The notes beneath the pieces are model-generated. The model saw nothing but the letters and a program-made list of their open reading frames with translations, had not been told where the DNA came from and did no database searches. Shown piece after piece: positions 35,668 through 47,085 of a stretch of 64,000 bases of DNA. Source of the DNA: Endomychus coccineus (taxonomy: Eukaryota; Arthropoda; Insecta; Coleoptera; Endomychidae). Within the stretch, counting starts at the first letter, position 1. Every line of letters starts with the position of its first letter. The stretch is from assembly GCA_958510875.1 (NCBI GenBank), contig OY294067.1, forward strand, positions 56,184,039 to 56,248,038. The letters run 5' to 3'. Both the position numbers and the translations under genes were made by a program.

Positions 35668-36989
35668 TTTAGAATACCAGCACATATTTGGAACTTTTTC
35701 TTAATACACTTTGATCTGGATATGAAATTAGATTAGTAAGTTAGAGTGATTCTTGGATATTCAGAGCATACCTATACTTTCTTATTATGTTGTGAAACAT
35801 GTGTGGAAGTTGATTGCTGATATATTGGCCAAATATTTCCACAAACGTTCGAAATGAAAACTACATCCCGGGTATTTCAGGCTCAATACATTAAAATAGG
35901 TATCTTAATTATCCTGTACCTACAATTACCTTCATTAGAAAGAGAAAGTAAGTTAGACATGGTGAAAATACAGTGCCATAGGCGGAAGAAGGTAGTACGG
36001 TCGTTAATACAATTTTCTTCGTTGTTGATTGATACACAGATATGAGGTGAAGCTCTGTTATTATATTATCTATGGGTGAAGGTTAACTTCCAGATTAGGA
36101 TACTGTATAGATGACACATTAACCACATCCAATTATAACGATCATCGCCACATAATACGAGAAGCTCAACAAAAGATAAGACAGTTCTATCGAAAAACTA
36201 ACTAATACGAATAATGTCAAAAATGAAAGAATTTCTAAGCATTGAATCATTTGACCTTCAAACGTTGTAAGGAGGCGTTGTTGGTTAATTTCAATATAAC
36301 AAGTTACAAGCATTCCCGATTTAATAGCGTAACGGCTTCATAAACAGCCCACATCTGAAACCATGAGAGAACATATTCGTAAATTACATCAGTAATGCAT
36401 TCTGTGTAGCAGCTCATAAATTTCATCCAATTAACAATTGTCAAATTTGTCAGCTATGCTGTAAAATTTACTTGAATCGCCAATACGGTAGACCTTCCAA
36501 AAGAGTTTTCTTTTGGTGTTTTATTCTAATTGAGGTGTGAGTTGTCTAGGTTTTTCAGAAATATGTAACTTTACATTTTAATAAAACACCATTTTCATTT
36601 GAGGCGTTTCGACTTTCGCCTTCTTCACTATTTTTCCAGTTTTCAGCGCATCAACATAGATATAAAAACATACCAAATGTATACCTTTATTCTTTAAGCG
36701 ATATGCGCTGGATTTCTTTCCTCTAGCGACTGTACTATTATATCTTTTAGTCTTTGTTGATGAGATTCTTCTAATGGGAAATTCTTCTACTGACGAAAAT
36801 AATGAAATAAATAATATTCTCAAGTACGAAATAAAATGTTTGGAAAACATTGATATTTTTCTGGGATTTAATTGAATCAAAGTCATTTGCTAACCCCTTC
36901 AAAACTTCAATATGATGAATGGTAATGCTGCAGAAGCTCCAATTGAGGTTAATTTGATTATCGGAAAAGAAATGAGATCACCAAACAAA
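35668..36989. other. Unassigned sequence upstream of a copia fragment
   Basis: No recognised domain. A minus-strand open frame at 36578-36886 (102 codons) has no family resemblance that I can see and is probably chance. Confidence 0.4.
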
Positions 36990-37420
36990 AAATCCTTATA
37001 AAGAAGTTGTAGGGTGTTTATAATATTTGACGGGGAATTCAAGATCTGATCTTTGTTACAGGATCAATTTTCCACGTCGTTTCCAATCGGAGGCATCAGA
37101 TGTACATAGCTCTCATTTGGAGGGAGTTTCAAGTTATCTTAAATTTTCGGAAGATCTTAGTCTCATTTTCAGTAAAGATGAATACGATACTTTGGAAGGT
37201 TTTTGTGATGCACACCTGCAAGCTCGGGCGTCTACTTCCGGATATATTTTCAAATGTTTGGTTCTTCTGGTTTACATTGGTACAAAAGTAGATATTATTG
37301 GAGCAGTCAGTCATCGCTACTTTAAATTCAGTTTGCATAAAGATCAGCTGTTGTGAATTCATTGATGGAAGCATTGTCCAGGGACAATTATTACTAGTAA
37401 TGATCATTACTGGCTGAGAA
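36990..37420 (+). pseudogene. Ty1/copia polyprotein fragment, RT-RNase H junction
   Basis: The 109-codon frame at 37027-37356 contains RSDLCYRINFPRRFQS, DVHSSHLEGVSSYLKFSEDL, YDTLEGFCDAHLQARASTSG and YIFKCL. In copia elements these positions read RPDLxYAI.xLSRF, HWxHLKRxLRYLKG, GFxDADWAxxxxxRxSTSGY. The key Asp in the DADW motif is replaced (CDAHL). No LTR or other copia domain is nearby, so this is an isolated, decayed fragment. Confidence 0.75.
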
Positions 37421-37483
37421 GAATAAAAACTGTCCAAAAGGAAATAGGAATGACCTCATCACTTTTTCAGAGTCGTGTGCTTA

Positions 37484-39955
37484 ACAAGGGCAAGGTGAAA
37501 AGTCCCTCAAAAATTAAACAAGAAATGATTTATTTGGTCAAAACTTATTTCATTTCTGAACATAATCTCCTTGTAGCCCGATGCACTTCGCCCAAATTTT
37601 TTCTAATTTTTCAATCCCTTCCAAATAATAAGAAAGCAATCCTCCAAAATAGGCGTTTGTTCCAGCGATGACCTCATCGTTGGAGCCAAATCTATTTCCG
37701 CTGAGCCATTTCTTTCAAGTTTGGAAATAGATAGAAATCTGAAGAATATGGTGGATGACGAATCAATTCGTAGTGCAATTCATGCAATTTTGCAATCTGT
37801 ATGCCGGTGGGTTGTACTGGTGGAAGAGCACTTTTTTGTATGCCAAATGCGACCGCTTTCGCTCCAAATCGGCGTCGAATCGATCCAACAGCTCTGTATA
37901 ACATACGCCAGTGATCGTTTTGCCCTTTTCAAGGTAATTGATATGGACGATACCATGTGCATCCCAAAAAACTGTCGTCATGACTTTGTTGGCCGATAAG
38001 CTCACTTTGGCCTTTTTCGGTTTCGATTCGCCAGGACAAGTCTGTTTCGACTGTTCTTTGGTCTCTGATATGTTGTGATGGATCCATGTTCCATCCACGG
38101 TTAAGAAACGGTGCAAAAAAATCTTCTTATCGCGCTTGAACATCGCCACACACTCTTTTGCAGTTGTCACACGGTCGCGCTTGTTTCCGACAAAGAGCAA
38201 ATTCGGCACCCATCTGGCAGATATTTTCCTCGTATTCAAAAATTTATTCAAAATTTTTCGCACCCGTTCGGTTCAGATGCCCATAGCCTCAGCAATCTCG
38301 TTCACTTTAACTCGCCGATAGTCCAATATCATACCATTCATTTTATCGACGATTTCTGGCGTTGTAACCTCAATTGGACAACCAGAACGTTCAGCGTCGT
38401 TTGTGGTCATACTATCGCAACGAAAATCAGTAAACCACTTGTGAATCATTCTAATCGATAGTAAAGAGTCTCCATAATGTTTAACAGGCGTAATGTTTTT
38501 CCACGCAAGTAATAATGTTTCATCAAGACGCGAAATTTCCTTTTTTCCATGTTTACAAAAATCTTCAAGATTGCTTGCTTTCGATGGATGTCAAAACTGA
38601 ATGACATGTCAGTCTAAAAATTTTAATGCGTTCTAGTTAAAGATGGTACATTACAAATAGTCGAGGAAATAAAGCATTGAACCTGGGAAAGTTGGCGCAG
38701 TTGGATGGATTGAGATGCGGTTTTCTGCATTCGATTCAGAAAGTGATTTAGAAACTTTGTCCGGTATTTTTGTTTGGCGGAAAAAGTTTGTTGCATTTCT
38801 ACAGCCAAAAAATGCATTTTTCTAAGTGCACTTTTTGAAGTGAATAAAAAAACGGACTCGAATTGGTTTCTCGGGGGTTTTTGGGGTCGCTGAACACGAA
38901 TATGAGATTAAAAAAATTCCCTGAGGTCCCCTTCCCCCTTGGACCTCCCCGCGGGTATACTAGCGTCCTGACGTCCTGGATATCGACGAAATTGCTGAAA
39001 AAATTATTTTTAATGTTTGTCAAATGTTCGAAAGGTGATATGAAGGTTGCTGGTGATAATGACATGAAAAAACTCTTGTGCAATACCTGGTGTAACCTGC
39101 GTTCAGGTAACGACGTCATCGTCTAGGAATTTGCTAATTTTTCTTCATAAAAGCTAGCAAATTCTAGCTCTCGGGGGTTTTTAAAGTCGCCGATCACGAC
39201 TGTGACACTCACAATGTTCTGCAAATTACCTGGGGGTATTTCCGGGACACTCGAGCCCTGTGTATCCACGTCATCTTCTAGGAATTTCTTGTTTTTTTTT
39301 TTAAATTAAATGTAATAAATTCTAGCTCTCGGGGGTTTTCAAAGTTGCCGATCACGACTGTGACCCTCACAGTTTTCATGCATACCTTTTATGAAGAAAA
39401 ATTAGCAAATTCCTAGAAGATGACGTCGTTACCCGGACGCAGGGTACACCAGGTATTGCAGAAGAGTTTTTTCATGTCGTTATCATCACTAGCAACCTTC
39501 ATATCACCTTTCGAACAGTTGACAAACATTAAAAATATTTTTTTCATTAATTTCGTCGATATCCAGGACGTCAGGACGCTAGTATACCCCCGGTGAGGTC
39601 CAAGGGGAAAGGGGACCTCAGGAAATTTTTTAATTATCATATTCGTGTTCAGCGACCCCAAAAACCCCCGAGAAACCAATTCGAGTCCGTTTTTTTATTC
39701 ACCTCAAAAAGTGCACTTATAAAAATGCATTTTTTGGCTGTAGAAATGCAACAAATTTTTTCCGCAAAACAAAAATACCGGACAAAGTTTCTAAATCACT
39801 TTCTGAATAGAATGCAGAAAACCGCATCTTAATCCATCCAACTGCCCCAACTTTGCCCTATGTTAGTGCTTTATTTCCTCGACTAAAATGTCACATGCGA
39901 TTTTCGATTGTGGCGCTATCTGATTTATTTTTCAGGGAATTTTCACCTTGCCTCG
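37484..39955 (-). mobile_element. Mariner element 3 (irritans-like) with both TIRs
   Basis: TIRs AGGGCAAGGTGAAAAGTCCC (left) and GGGAATTTTCACCTTGCC (right) are flanked by TA at 37482-37483 and 39956-39957. Minus-strand transposase text at 37690-38400 includes TARKISARWVPNLL-like sequence, FLTVDGTWIHHNISETKEQ, VFWDAHGIVHINYLEKGKT and FDADLERKRSHLAYKK. DET has become DGT, QDNAP has become QYNPP, and the SPDLAPSDF region is shortened to SSDF, so all three catalytic areas are damaged. The TAGTC foldback 2 splits its 5' UTR. Confidence 0.9.
38658..39885. mobile_element. TAGTC foldback element 2 (1,228 bp)
   Basis: The ends are TAGTCGAGGAAATAAAGCA and its complement; arms of about 495 bases (38658-39155, 39391-39885) enclose a 235-base loop with partial repeats. 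AAA precedes (38655-38657) and follows (39886-39888), a 3-bp TSD, and the flanks rejoin as the mariner text CACAAATGTCACA. Each arm carries the same open frame of 87-88 codons (38863-39126 plus, 39413-39679 minus, starting MVSRGFLGSLNTN), of unknown meaning. A GTCGCTGAxCACGA motif is repeated in both arms and in the loop. Confidence 0.9.
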
Positions 39956-39957
39956 TA

Positions 39958-40599
39958 CATTAAAACAGTTCTTGTTGACTTTCAAAGTTCGATGCCTTAC
40001 TATTGAATTAATTACAGATTACCAGCACTAAAAAGGTATCTCCCCCTTCGAGTATCAACAAGTATGCCAAATTTGATAACAATATCTTCAAAATTACGAA
40101 ATATAAAAACCGCCTTAAGCTCTATAATAATTACAATACACGCTATTTATAGCAGTCGAATTCCATATAATTAGTGAAATTACATAAGAAATAACTTTAA
40201 TGATCTGTCTTTTTACATCAATGTTATAATAACTGAGAAATGGGTTAATTGAATTATGCCCTGCTAACGGAACATTCACTTCGTTAGAATGACGAGATAA
40301 TAATTCGGAGAATAATTTTAAATGTTGAGCAAAAATCACAACCTGTCATGAATTATATGTAAATTATTGGGAAATAGTCCACATCTCGGTTCACATCAAC
40401 ACTTATATCTATTATATTTTCATCTTTTCGTACGTTTCGGTCTCACGACCATCATCAGAAGACTTTTGAAAACTAATTCAAATCAACTAAAGTGCGCGAT
40501 TTCTTAAACTAATTGTACTAAGCACTATGCGACTTTATCGCAATAATTTAAATAAAAACACGAATAATTGAAATTGTAGCACATTAATGTCCAAAAACA
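39958..40599. other. Unassigned sequence with a Penelope-type terminal piece
   Basis: Mostly AT-rich and unrecognised. At 40375-40500 lies a piece related to the palindrome at 55.7 kb, including a diverged hammerhead-like motif on the minus strand (40422-40463). Confidence 0.45.
40422..40463 (-). ncRNA. Diverged hammerhead-ribozyme-like motif
   Basis: Minus strand: GUCUU, CUGAUGA, one extra U, GGUC-GUGA-GACC, GAAA, CGUACG, then AAAAGAU. Stem I can pair GUCUU with AAGAU (one G-U). The base where the consensus needs U after stem III is A, so the closing pair is lost and activity is unlikely. The layout otherwise equals the two copies at 55.8 and 56.0 kb. Confidence 0.5.
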
Positions 40600-40820
40600 G
40601 TGCTGTAATTATTATGGTTCGATAGAATACTACTTATAATCCAATTAGAAAAACTGAAGATGGATATCAAAAATACCACTTGTAACGGAGATACCGCACC
40701 CAAAACTAGTTTAACCAATTTGCGATTTGCAAAATTTGTACGATCAGTAGGAACGGCGCAATCGTCTCCACAGTGGGTTGCGCAAGAACGTATTTTTTGC
40801 CCTGATCGCAATACCTAAGT
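40600..40820 (+). repeat. Gypsy-like LTR fragment with internal 3' end
   Basis: 40600-40682 aligns with 14490-14578, and from TGTAACGGAGATACCGCACC at 40683 the sequence resembles the LTR start at 15503 (shared GGCGCAATCGTCTCCACA-type segment). It fades out at about 40820. No coding part is present. Confidence 0.5.
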
Positions 40821-41084
40821 ACTGTCCTTATAAGTGTGAACAGAAAAACAACAAAAATGTATTCTCCCTCCCATAAACAAATTTATGGAAACACGAGAGA
40901 AAGTTATTGAAAAAACTGGTTGAGAAATACATCTCTGTTTTGGCATCTTCAGGGAAAAACGATATAGCAGAATTATTGCTTATTAGCGATAAGATTTGGA
41001 ATGTTTCTCAAACTAATTAATTTCCATCTGATCCCGAACTGATTCTACTATTTCCAAAATCCAAACATTAACTTTTCAGTAACT

Positions 41085-42045
41085 CAAGTAGACGTGACCA
41101 CCTGTCCTGTCCACATTTTTGCAGATGATAGTATACTTCATATCGCTGTCTCATCTAGAACCTCTATACCATCCAATGAAGCTGGAGGAGCGAGACAGGG
41201 ACATGTTGACGCAATTAATGGAGTAGAGTTTATTGCAACAGAAACTCAAGCTTGCGCCCTCTCCTGGAAGGCGGATCCCACAATCCCTAATGTGATGATG
41301 TCAGGTACAACTATTCCTATGAAGTTTTCCATATCAATGCTCGGGATCACCAGCATGGAACGATCATGTGAGATTCATTGCGATATAGACTTCACAAAAA
41401 CTTGATTTTCTATTCAGTGCCAAGTGATATGCTACTGAGAGCTACTTTACATCCCAGCAGCTCCTCATAATCTATAAAACACAGGTTCGACCTGTCCTGA
41501 AATACTGTTCACACCTTTGGAGTTCGGCTCCCAAACATACGCTGAAACTCTTGGATTCTATCCAGAAGAGAGCTATTCGTTTGATTGATGATGTCACATT
41601 TACGAGTTCATTGAACTCTCTAATAAATCGCAGAAAAGTGGGAGATCTCTCCCTTTCTATAGATGTTTTCATGCTCGGTGTTCATCACAAATCTCGTCTG
41701 TTGTTTCACCACTAGATTCCACAAGGCGGGCAAGACGAGCTCAAACCAGTCACTCCTTCACTGCCAAGCTCGAGATTTGCCGAACTTCTTCCTACCAGAC
41801 TTAATTTTTTTGCGAAGTTGTGGAACTCTCTACCTAGTGAGGTCTTTCCCTATACCTATAACCTATAAGCTTTCAAGAAAATTACGAATGTCTATCTCCT
41901 CTTCCTACAGTCCACTGCTGGTTCACACGATGTTCTTTGAACATTATAGATTTCCCTCTCGTGTAGGCAAAGTATTAAAAAAAAATAACCTCATCGCTTC
42001 ACAAGAAATCGATCTAGAAGTCAATTCAAAGATGAGTTGAGTTGG
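41085..42045 (+). pseudogene. Jockey-like LINE RT, palm end to C-terminus
   Basis: The plus strand reads HIFADDSILHIAVSSRTSIP (catalytic FADD), RQGHVDAINGVEF, TETQACALSWKADPTIPNV, TIPMKFSISMLGIT up to a stop at 41402, then in other frames the VRPVLEYCSHVWGSAPK-like region, and FPYTYNLQAFKKITNVYLLF with the stop near 41940. A part equivalent to GDLASVLEW is deleted and frames change at least four times. The same family is at 1-2295 and 42605-43525. Confidence 0.85.
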
Positions 42046-42604
42046 TATCAATATAAATTAGTAAACACAGCAAATAAATGAACAAAACTTTCTTCTTTAA
42101 AAAAAAAAAAATTTGTACCCATCACAATAGAAACTAATGAAATCTAGTATTACGATGACGAATATTAGATTGTCGGTAAATCTTGGGTTAAATCATCGTC
42201 TTTTTATAGAAGATCATTATAAGAATTTATATTTTTTGGTCGATACTGGCGCAGATGTGGCATTCCTTATTCTTTGATGAAGTCGTAAACAAGAAATCTG
42301 TCTACTATTATCAATTGTTCTAAAGCATTAAAAAAGGTTTGAATTTGAGAAGATATTTAACTTTTCCATTCATAATGCTTAGCAGGCTGATTTTCAACCA
42401 GAATTTGATTTGATGGTGGACATGAGAAACAACAACAAAGTTTGTAAACACCACAGCGGCTGATACTTGGCTGTTGCCCAGGGGCGGCATTAGGCTTCCG
42501 TAAATCCGCCCAGATTTCATCAATATAACAAAGATTAACTAACTGATCGACCAGACGATTTTACTCTCAAATAAACTTACACAGATTCTCGCCGGCTGGG
42601 GAAT
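42046..42604. other. Unassigned spacer
   Basis: A possible plus-strand text HFLVDTGADVAFL near 42236 recalls the D-T-G-A core of a retroelement aspartic protease, but the frame is too short and broken to annotate. An A-run lies at about 42098-42110. Confidence 0.35.
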
Positions 42605-43525
42605 ATGCTACTTTTTATTCTTTTTTTCTATACTTTGACTACACGATCTGGTAGGAAAAAGTTGGCAGGTCTCGAGCTTGACAATAAAGGTTTGACTAGA
42701 TTGAACTTGTCTAGTCCGCCTATCTGGAATCTCTTGTGGTGGAATAACAGACGAAACTACTGATGAGCACCGACCATGGAAATATCTCTGGAAAAGGGAG
42801 AGATCCTCCACCTTTCTTCGATGTTCCAGAGAGGTCAGTGAATTCGTAAGTGTGATATCACCAATCGGACGAATAGATTTCAGCTGGATAGAATCCGACG
42901 ACCTTCAGCGTATGTTTGGGAGCCGAACTCCAAACATGTGGACCATACTCAAGGGCATGCCGAATATGTGCTTTGTAGATTATGAGGAGCTGCTGGGATG
43001 TAAAGTAGCTCTCGGTACGGAATAGAAAACGAAGTTTTTGTGAAGGGGTTTACGAAATAGACCTCACATGATCATCACATGAGAGGGTGCTGTAGGTGGT
43101 GATTCCGAGTATGGATAGGGATGACTTCATAGGAATTGTTATCAAACATCATCATATTAGGGAGTGTGTGGTTGCCTTCCTCGAGAAGATGTAAGCTTCA
43201 ATTTCGGTATAGGAGCTCTAGATGAGAAAAAGTACCATCATGTGCAGAGCTGTGGAACGAACAAGTGATCATTTCCAACAGATCGTTGATATGGAGCAGA
43301 AACAAAGTTGGTGTCGAGACAGATCCCTGTGGAACACCAGCTTTGATAAACATTTCATCGGAGAATACTCCGTCAACCAGCACATGGAGTGATCTATCTG
43401 AGAGAAAACTCGATAGTAAGCGGCAAACCATATGGCGGAAGTTTCCCAAGAAAGTTTTGGTGTCAGACTTGGTCAAATGTTCAAGATTAACTACCTGATC
43501 GACCAGACTTGTACAAACCATTTTA
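42605..43525 (-). pseudogene. Jockey-like LINE RT, palm to C-terminus
   Basis: Minus strand from 43521: FLGNFRHMVCRLLSSFLSDR, LHVLVDGVFSDEMFIKAGV and PQGSVSTPTLFLLHINDLLE. The catalytic FADD is changed to SSAHDGT (near 43230), so the active site is lost. Further downstream come the STYSACPSAYSPYVWSSAPK region and the tail at 42605-42830, like the tail at 1-362. Stops and shifts are frequent. Together with the copies at 1-2295 and 41085-42045 it gives three fragments of one family in the window. Confidence 0.85.
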
Positions 43526-43529
43526 CTCT

Positions 43530-44360
43530 CTAATATATTTAGACAAATTCTCGTCGGCTGCGAAATATGTTACTTGTGAGCAAACCAAGGTTATTTTCTA
43601 CCAGATAACTATTTACATGAAACAATTATGTATTATGGATAGATTATTATCAGTTGTACTACTTGCATATAAGGGTATAGACCGTATAGAGCACATAACA
43701 CAGCATTAATAGCAGCACGGTATGCAGAATTGCAGATGTCGGTGACTACCATTGATTAGTCTGTTGTATCAATTAAATATTAGTATGAATCAGATCCAAA
43801 CTTCTGTAGCAATTCGTTTCCGCCCGATCAACTTGCTAATGTGTACTCAATGTTACATAGTTTTGACCAAACTTAAATTAGGTACTTATTTAGAATATCA
43901 AAAGACCTCGACCTCGACAATAAGCGAACAATAACATACCCCAATTGATTAGAATTCATGAATTTCATAACTGCAGAACTGGACGGTCAAATGCACAAGA
44001 AAAATAAGCAATTTACAAATTCCAATACATTAGTTTCTTTCTAATCTAATTTCGTTAGTCATTGAAAACCAGTTCCAGAACTCATTATAATCTTTCATAA
44101 TAAGAAGGTATGCTAGGCAAGTTGTTCAATCTATAATCTGTAATAATAATCTTGAATTTGTCGTTGGGAAATTGTGCGGTTGGAAATTCCAGTCAAATTA
44201 TATTATTTTTCATGTTGCAACTTGATCTACTAATCAAATATCCTCGATGCAATTGTTTGCATATTTATTATAATTTGCGATGTTTACTTGATTGTATTCA
44301 TGAAATTTGAAAATTTTAATTTCATTCAACCGAAGGACATTGTTTCTTTGCCATTGGTCA
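43530..44360. other. Unassigned spacer
   Basis: Nothing recognisable; AT-rich. Confidence 0.4.
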
Positions 44361-44500
44361 AATGTAGGTTTTCGTGTAGCGGCCAGATGGTAAATGCCAT
44401 TTGAAATTTTGACACACACTAGATATGATGCTCAAAATTTACTGGCATAAAAATTCAATATCGTACCTACTTTCAGCCATTTTCGAGTTTCGCCACTGTT
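44361..44500. repeat. Dispersed repeat D, copy 1 (partial)
   Basis: The stretch from ATGTAGGTTTTCGTGTAGCG through TGGTAAATGC to AAATTTACTGG aligns with 52.62 kb and 53.50 kb. No coding capacity is seen. Confidence 0.55.
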
Positions 44501-44574
44501 TCCAGTTTGCATATAGTATAATATTGTTCGAAATTCAATGTCCGGGAATAACATTTTACGATTAATATTATTAG

Positions 44575-44667
44575 GATAATGATTTTATTGAGGCCGAGTC
44601 GAGAACTAGACGAGGCCCCCCAAAGTCGAGACCCTAGCCCAGTTGGCCCATGCCTTAAAACGTCCCT
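44575..44667 (-). mobile_element. hAT terminus (solo fragment)
   Basis: On the minus strand it begins CAGGGACGTTTTAAGGCATG and continues GGCCAACTGGGCTAGGGTC, the usual look of a ZMYM1-type hAT end. No partner end or transposase was found. Confidence 0.5.
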
Positions 44668-45834
44668 GCATCTGCGTTGTTCTGCTGGTATTACGGTAGA
44701 GCTAGCAGAAGCTTTCGAAACAAAAGAAATATTGTAGCGGACATTTTTTTGTCAATCAATTAGGCGATTAAAAAGCGGTAATTATGATAAATTTTTCATT
44801 GAGTTCTGCTGAAATGCTGAAATATAAGAAGAGCAAGCGTAGGGTGAGAGCGGAGGTCTGGCAACGCTGTAAATATTGCCGGCTGGAGTTGTATACATAA
44901 ACACATGTAAACATAATAACCAACAGTTCCTCAAAGAATGGCTATTGTAAAAATATTAGAGTATTTAAGAAGTTTAATAAAAAAGTAGTTTTTTGTACAA
45001 CTGTCAAAAAAACTTCACATTTCTGCATCTCTATTGATTTTTTTTCACTGCCAAAATACTTCACAAAAAAACATGAAATATTACTTTTTGAAGGATTTAT
45101 TTTAAACAGATTCAATTATTAATTGATTATTTATCATAAACAATTTCATCTATTGGAATAATAATTGATAGTAAAGTTTGAACAATTACTTCCAACATGT
45201 TGAAATTGAAGCAGCTACGAGCAAACATAGTCGAACAGTCAAACACGCGGTGTGCCAACAAACCGTTTCTATAGTAACGACATAGGAAGACCACTGGATG
45301 CTGTGAAATTATATTGGAAGTATTTATTTTCAATATATTTCAGACGATGTAAATTCACATTCACAGTTGTACAAAAAATGTTGTTTGTATTTCGTGTATA
45401 AAATTCATGTTTTCATGGCACATTCGAGAGAATTTTTGGCCTGGACCTAACACTCTCAAGTACCATTAAAAAAAACACTCATTTTACGCACTTAATACAA
45501 AAATAACTATTAATTTGCAGCTATTTTTTCCTAGAAATAATTGATGGGACTGATTCAAACTTGCACAGAATGTTATTGTAATAATGTTATTCCATTAAAA
45601 AAAAGTATTTCTATTTAGCAGTTTTTTTTTAATTTGAAGATTTAAATCATGTTCTCATAAGCTTCCATGTTAAAATGTTTTTTTGACTAGATATATTTAA
45701 AAAACGGTGTAGTGAAATCCTCCAAAAAATTAGACGTATTCTTATATTGTTATTCTCAACGGTCTGTAAGAATTTCAAAAAATTTTATCATTAAAACTAT
45801 CTCAACCGAACCTGCTTAATCGACCTATAGGGAA
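44668..45834. other. Unassigned spacer
   Basis: AT-rich sequence with homopolymer runs. No domain or repeat ends are seen. Confidence 0.4.
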
Positions 45835-46040
45835 CCGGTAATTATGATCTTATGAAATCTGTTGATAATAAAACAGACTCAACCTTTGTGGAACATTTAA
45901 TTACATAAAACCATAACTTTAATGATAATTTCAAGATTTTACACATTCAGAATAAAAGTAATAAATTAAATTTCCTGGAAGTCCGATATCCTATTGAACG
46001 ATCAACAAATAGTCAATAATTCTCCCTTGTTAAATTTGTA
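45835..46040 (+). pseudogene. Penelope-like element, end of GIY-YIG endonuclease
   Basis: The plus strand reads DSTFVEHLIT, NHNFNDNFKILHIQNKSNKL and NFLEVRYPIERSTN, close to the C-terminal tract of Penelope endonucleases (FAxHLxxxNHxF....LHxxxKGxxLxxLExLEI). The GIY-YIG catalytic part upstream is missing. It is cut at about 46090 by the Mutator-like element. Confidence 0.65.
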
Positions 46041-46104
46041 TAATCAGATTTTCCGTTTTTATCGTTTAATCCTATGGGTTAAACCCGTGGTTAAATCCCA
46101 ATCG

Positions 46105-47035
46105 TGTTGCAGATGCGGCCCCGTTCACTTGCGACCCCGATACATTTGTGGCCCTGCCTTAATTTTTCGAATAATGATAAAATTTAAGTGAGACAGTTGC
46201 AGCCCGTCCCCTATTGATGGGATACTAGCTGATGCTTGTGGAAGAAAGCACAGGTGTTGGGGCTGACAAAATGCGGAAGTCAGGTTACACAAACGTATAT
46301 GTGCAGCTTTAGCATATATTCCTCTGGAAAATGGTTGATTGAGCATTATGGAAGGTGTCCCTACTACTTCAAAGTTGCAGCAATTTCAAGATTATTTCAT
46401 AGAGTAATGGATGGAAAAATCAGTCGTTGACATTGACAAGTGGAACATAGATCATAAGCATCGAACGAACAACTCCGTGGAAGGCTGGAATCACAGATTA
46501 AACGTGGCCATAAAAACCCCCACCCACATATTATATAGTTAATTAAGTGCCTAAAAGGCGTGTCCATATACTCGGATTTGTTATCGAAAAGGAAATCATT
46601 AAATTTGGAGGGAAAACGAAGAAGAAAGAAACAAATCGCCTTCGGAAATTTTTGAGAACTCTTTGAAAAAATTTAAGTATGTGTATATACTAACATTACA
46701 AGCATTGAAAAAGCAAAAAAAATAATAAAAAAAATGTTAATCAAGAAAACAAAAAACATGACGATATCGGATATATGTTTAAAACACGCCGACATATTTG
46801 TTTCGACAGTCCTAAGCCTGTAAAAATTGTGTGAAGGAAAGTTATATGTCAGTAAAATCAAAAAATCTACTGTTTTTCCATTATTTCGGTTATACATTAT
46901 TACTAAGCATTAGTAGGTATCCCATTGATAGGGGTAGGGCCGCAACTGTCTCATTTAAATTTATCATTATTCGAATAATTAAGAGAGGACCGCAAAGGTA
47001 TCGGGGTCTCAAAATGTACGGGTCTGCATTTGTCA
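46105..47035. mobile_element. Mutator-like element with about 115-bp TIRs
   Basis: The segments 46105-46222 and 46914-47035 are inverted copies; shared text includes GACCCCGATAC, CGAATAATGATAAA and GGGATAC. About 690 bases lie between and hold the end of a MULE transposase. Long TIRs around a MULE gene are typical of Mutator-like elements. The exact ends and the TSD could not be fixed. Confidence 0.75.
46231..46620 (+). pseudogene. MULE transposase, C-terminal part
   Basis: Across the plus-strand frames: WKKAQVLGLTKCGSQV, ICAALAYIPLENG, TTSKLQQFQDYFIE, then KWNIDHKHRTNNSVEGWNHR and LNVAIKTPTH at about 46430-46520. The RTNNxVEGWHxxLN signature is characteristic of insect MULE transposases. 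The catalytic DDE region upstream is absent and several frame breaks exist, so the element is dead. Confidence 0.8.
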
Positions 47036-47085
47036 CGGATTCTATTCCAATAAGCAACTATCGTAAGATTGTCATTAAAGTTATA

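Noticed and set aside
36578..36886. 102-codon minus-strand frame as a host gene
   Set aside because: No recognisable domain, low-complexity AT-rich composition and no conserved context.
42230..42270. Retroelement protease (VDTGADVAFL)
   Set aside because: One short motif in a broken frame; no neighbouring gag-pol domain.
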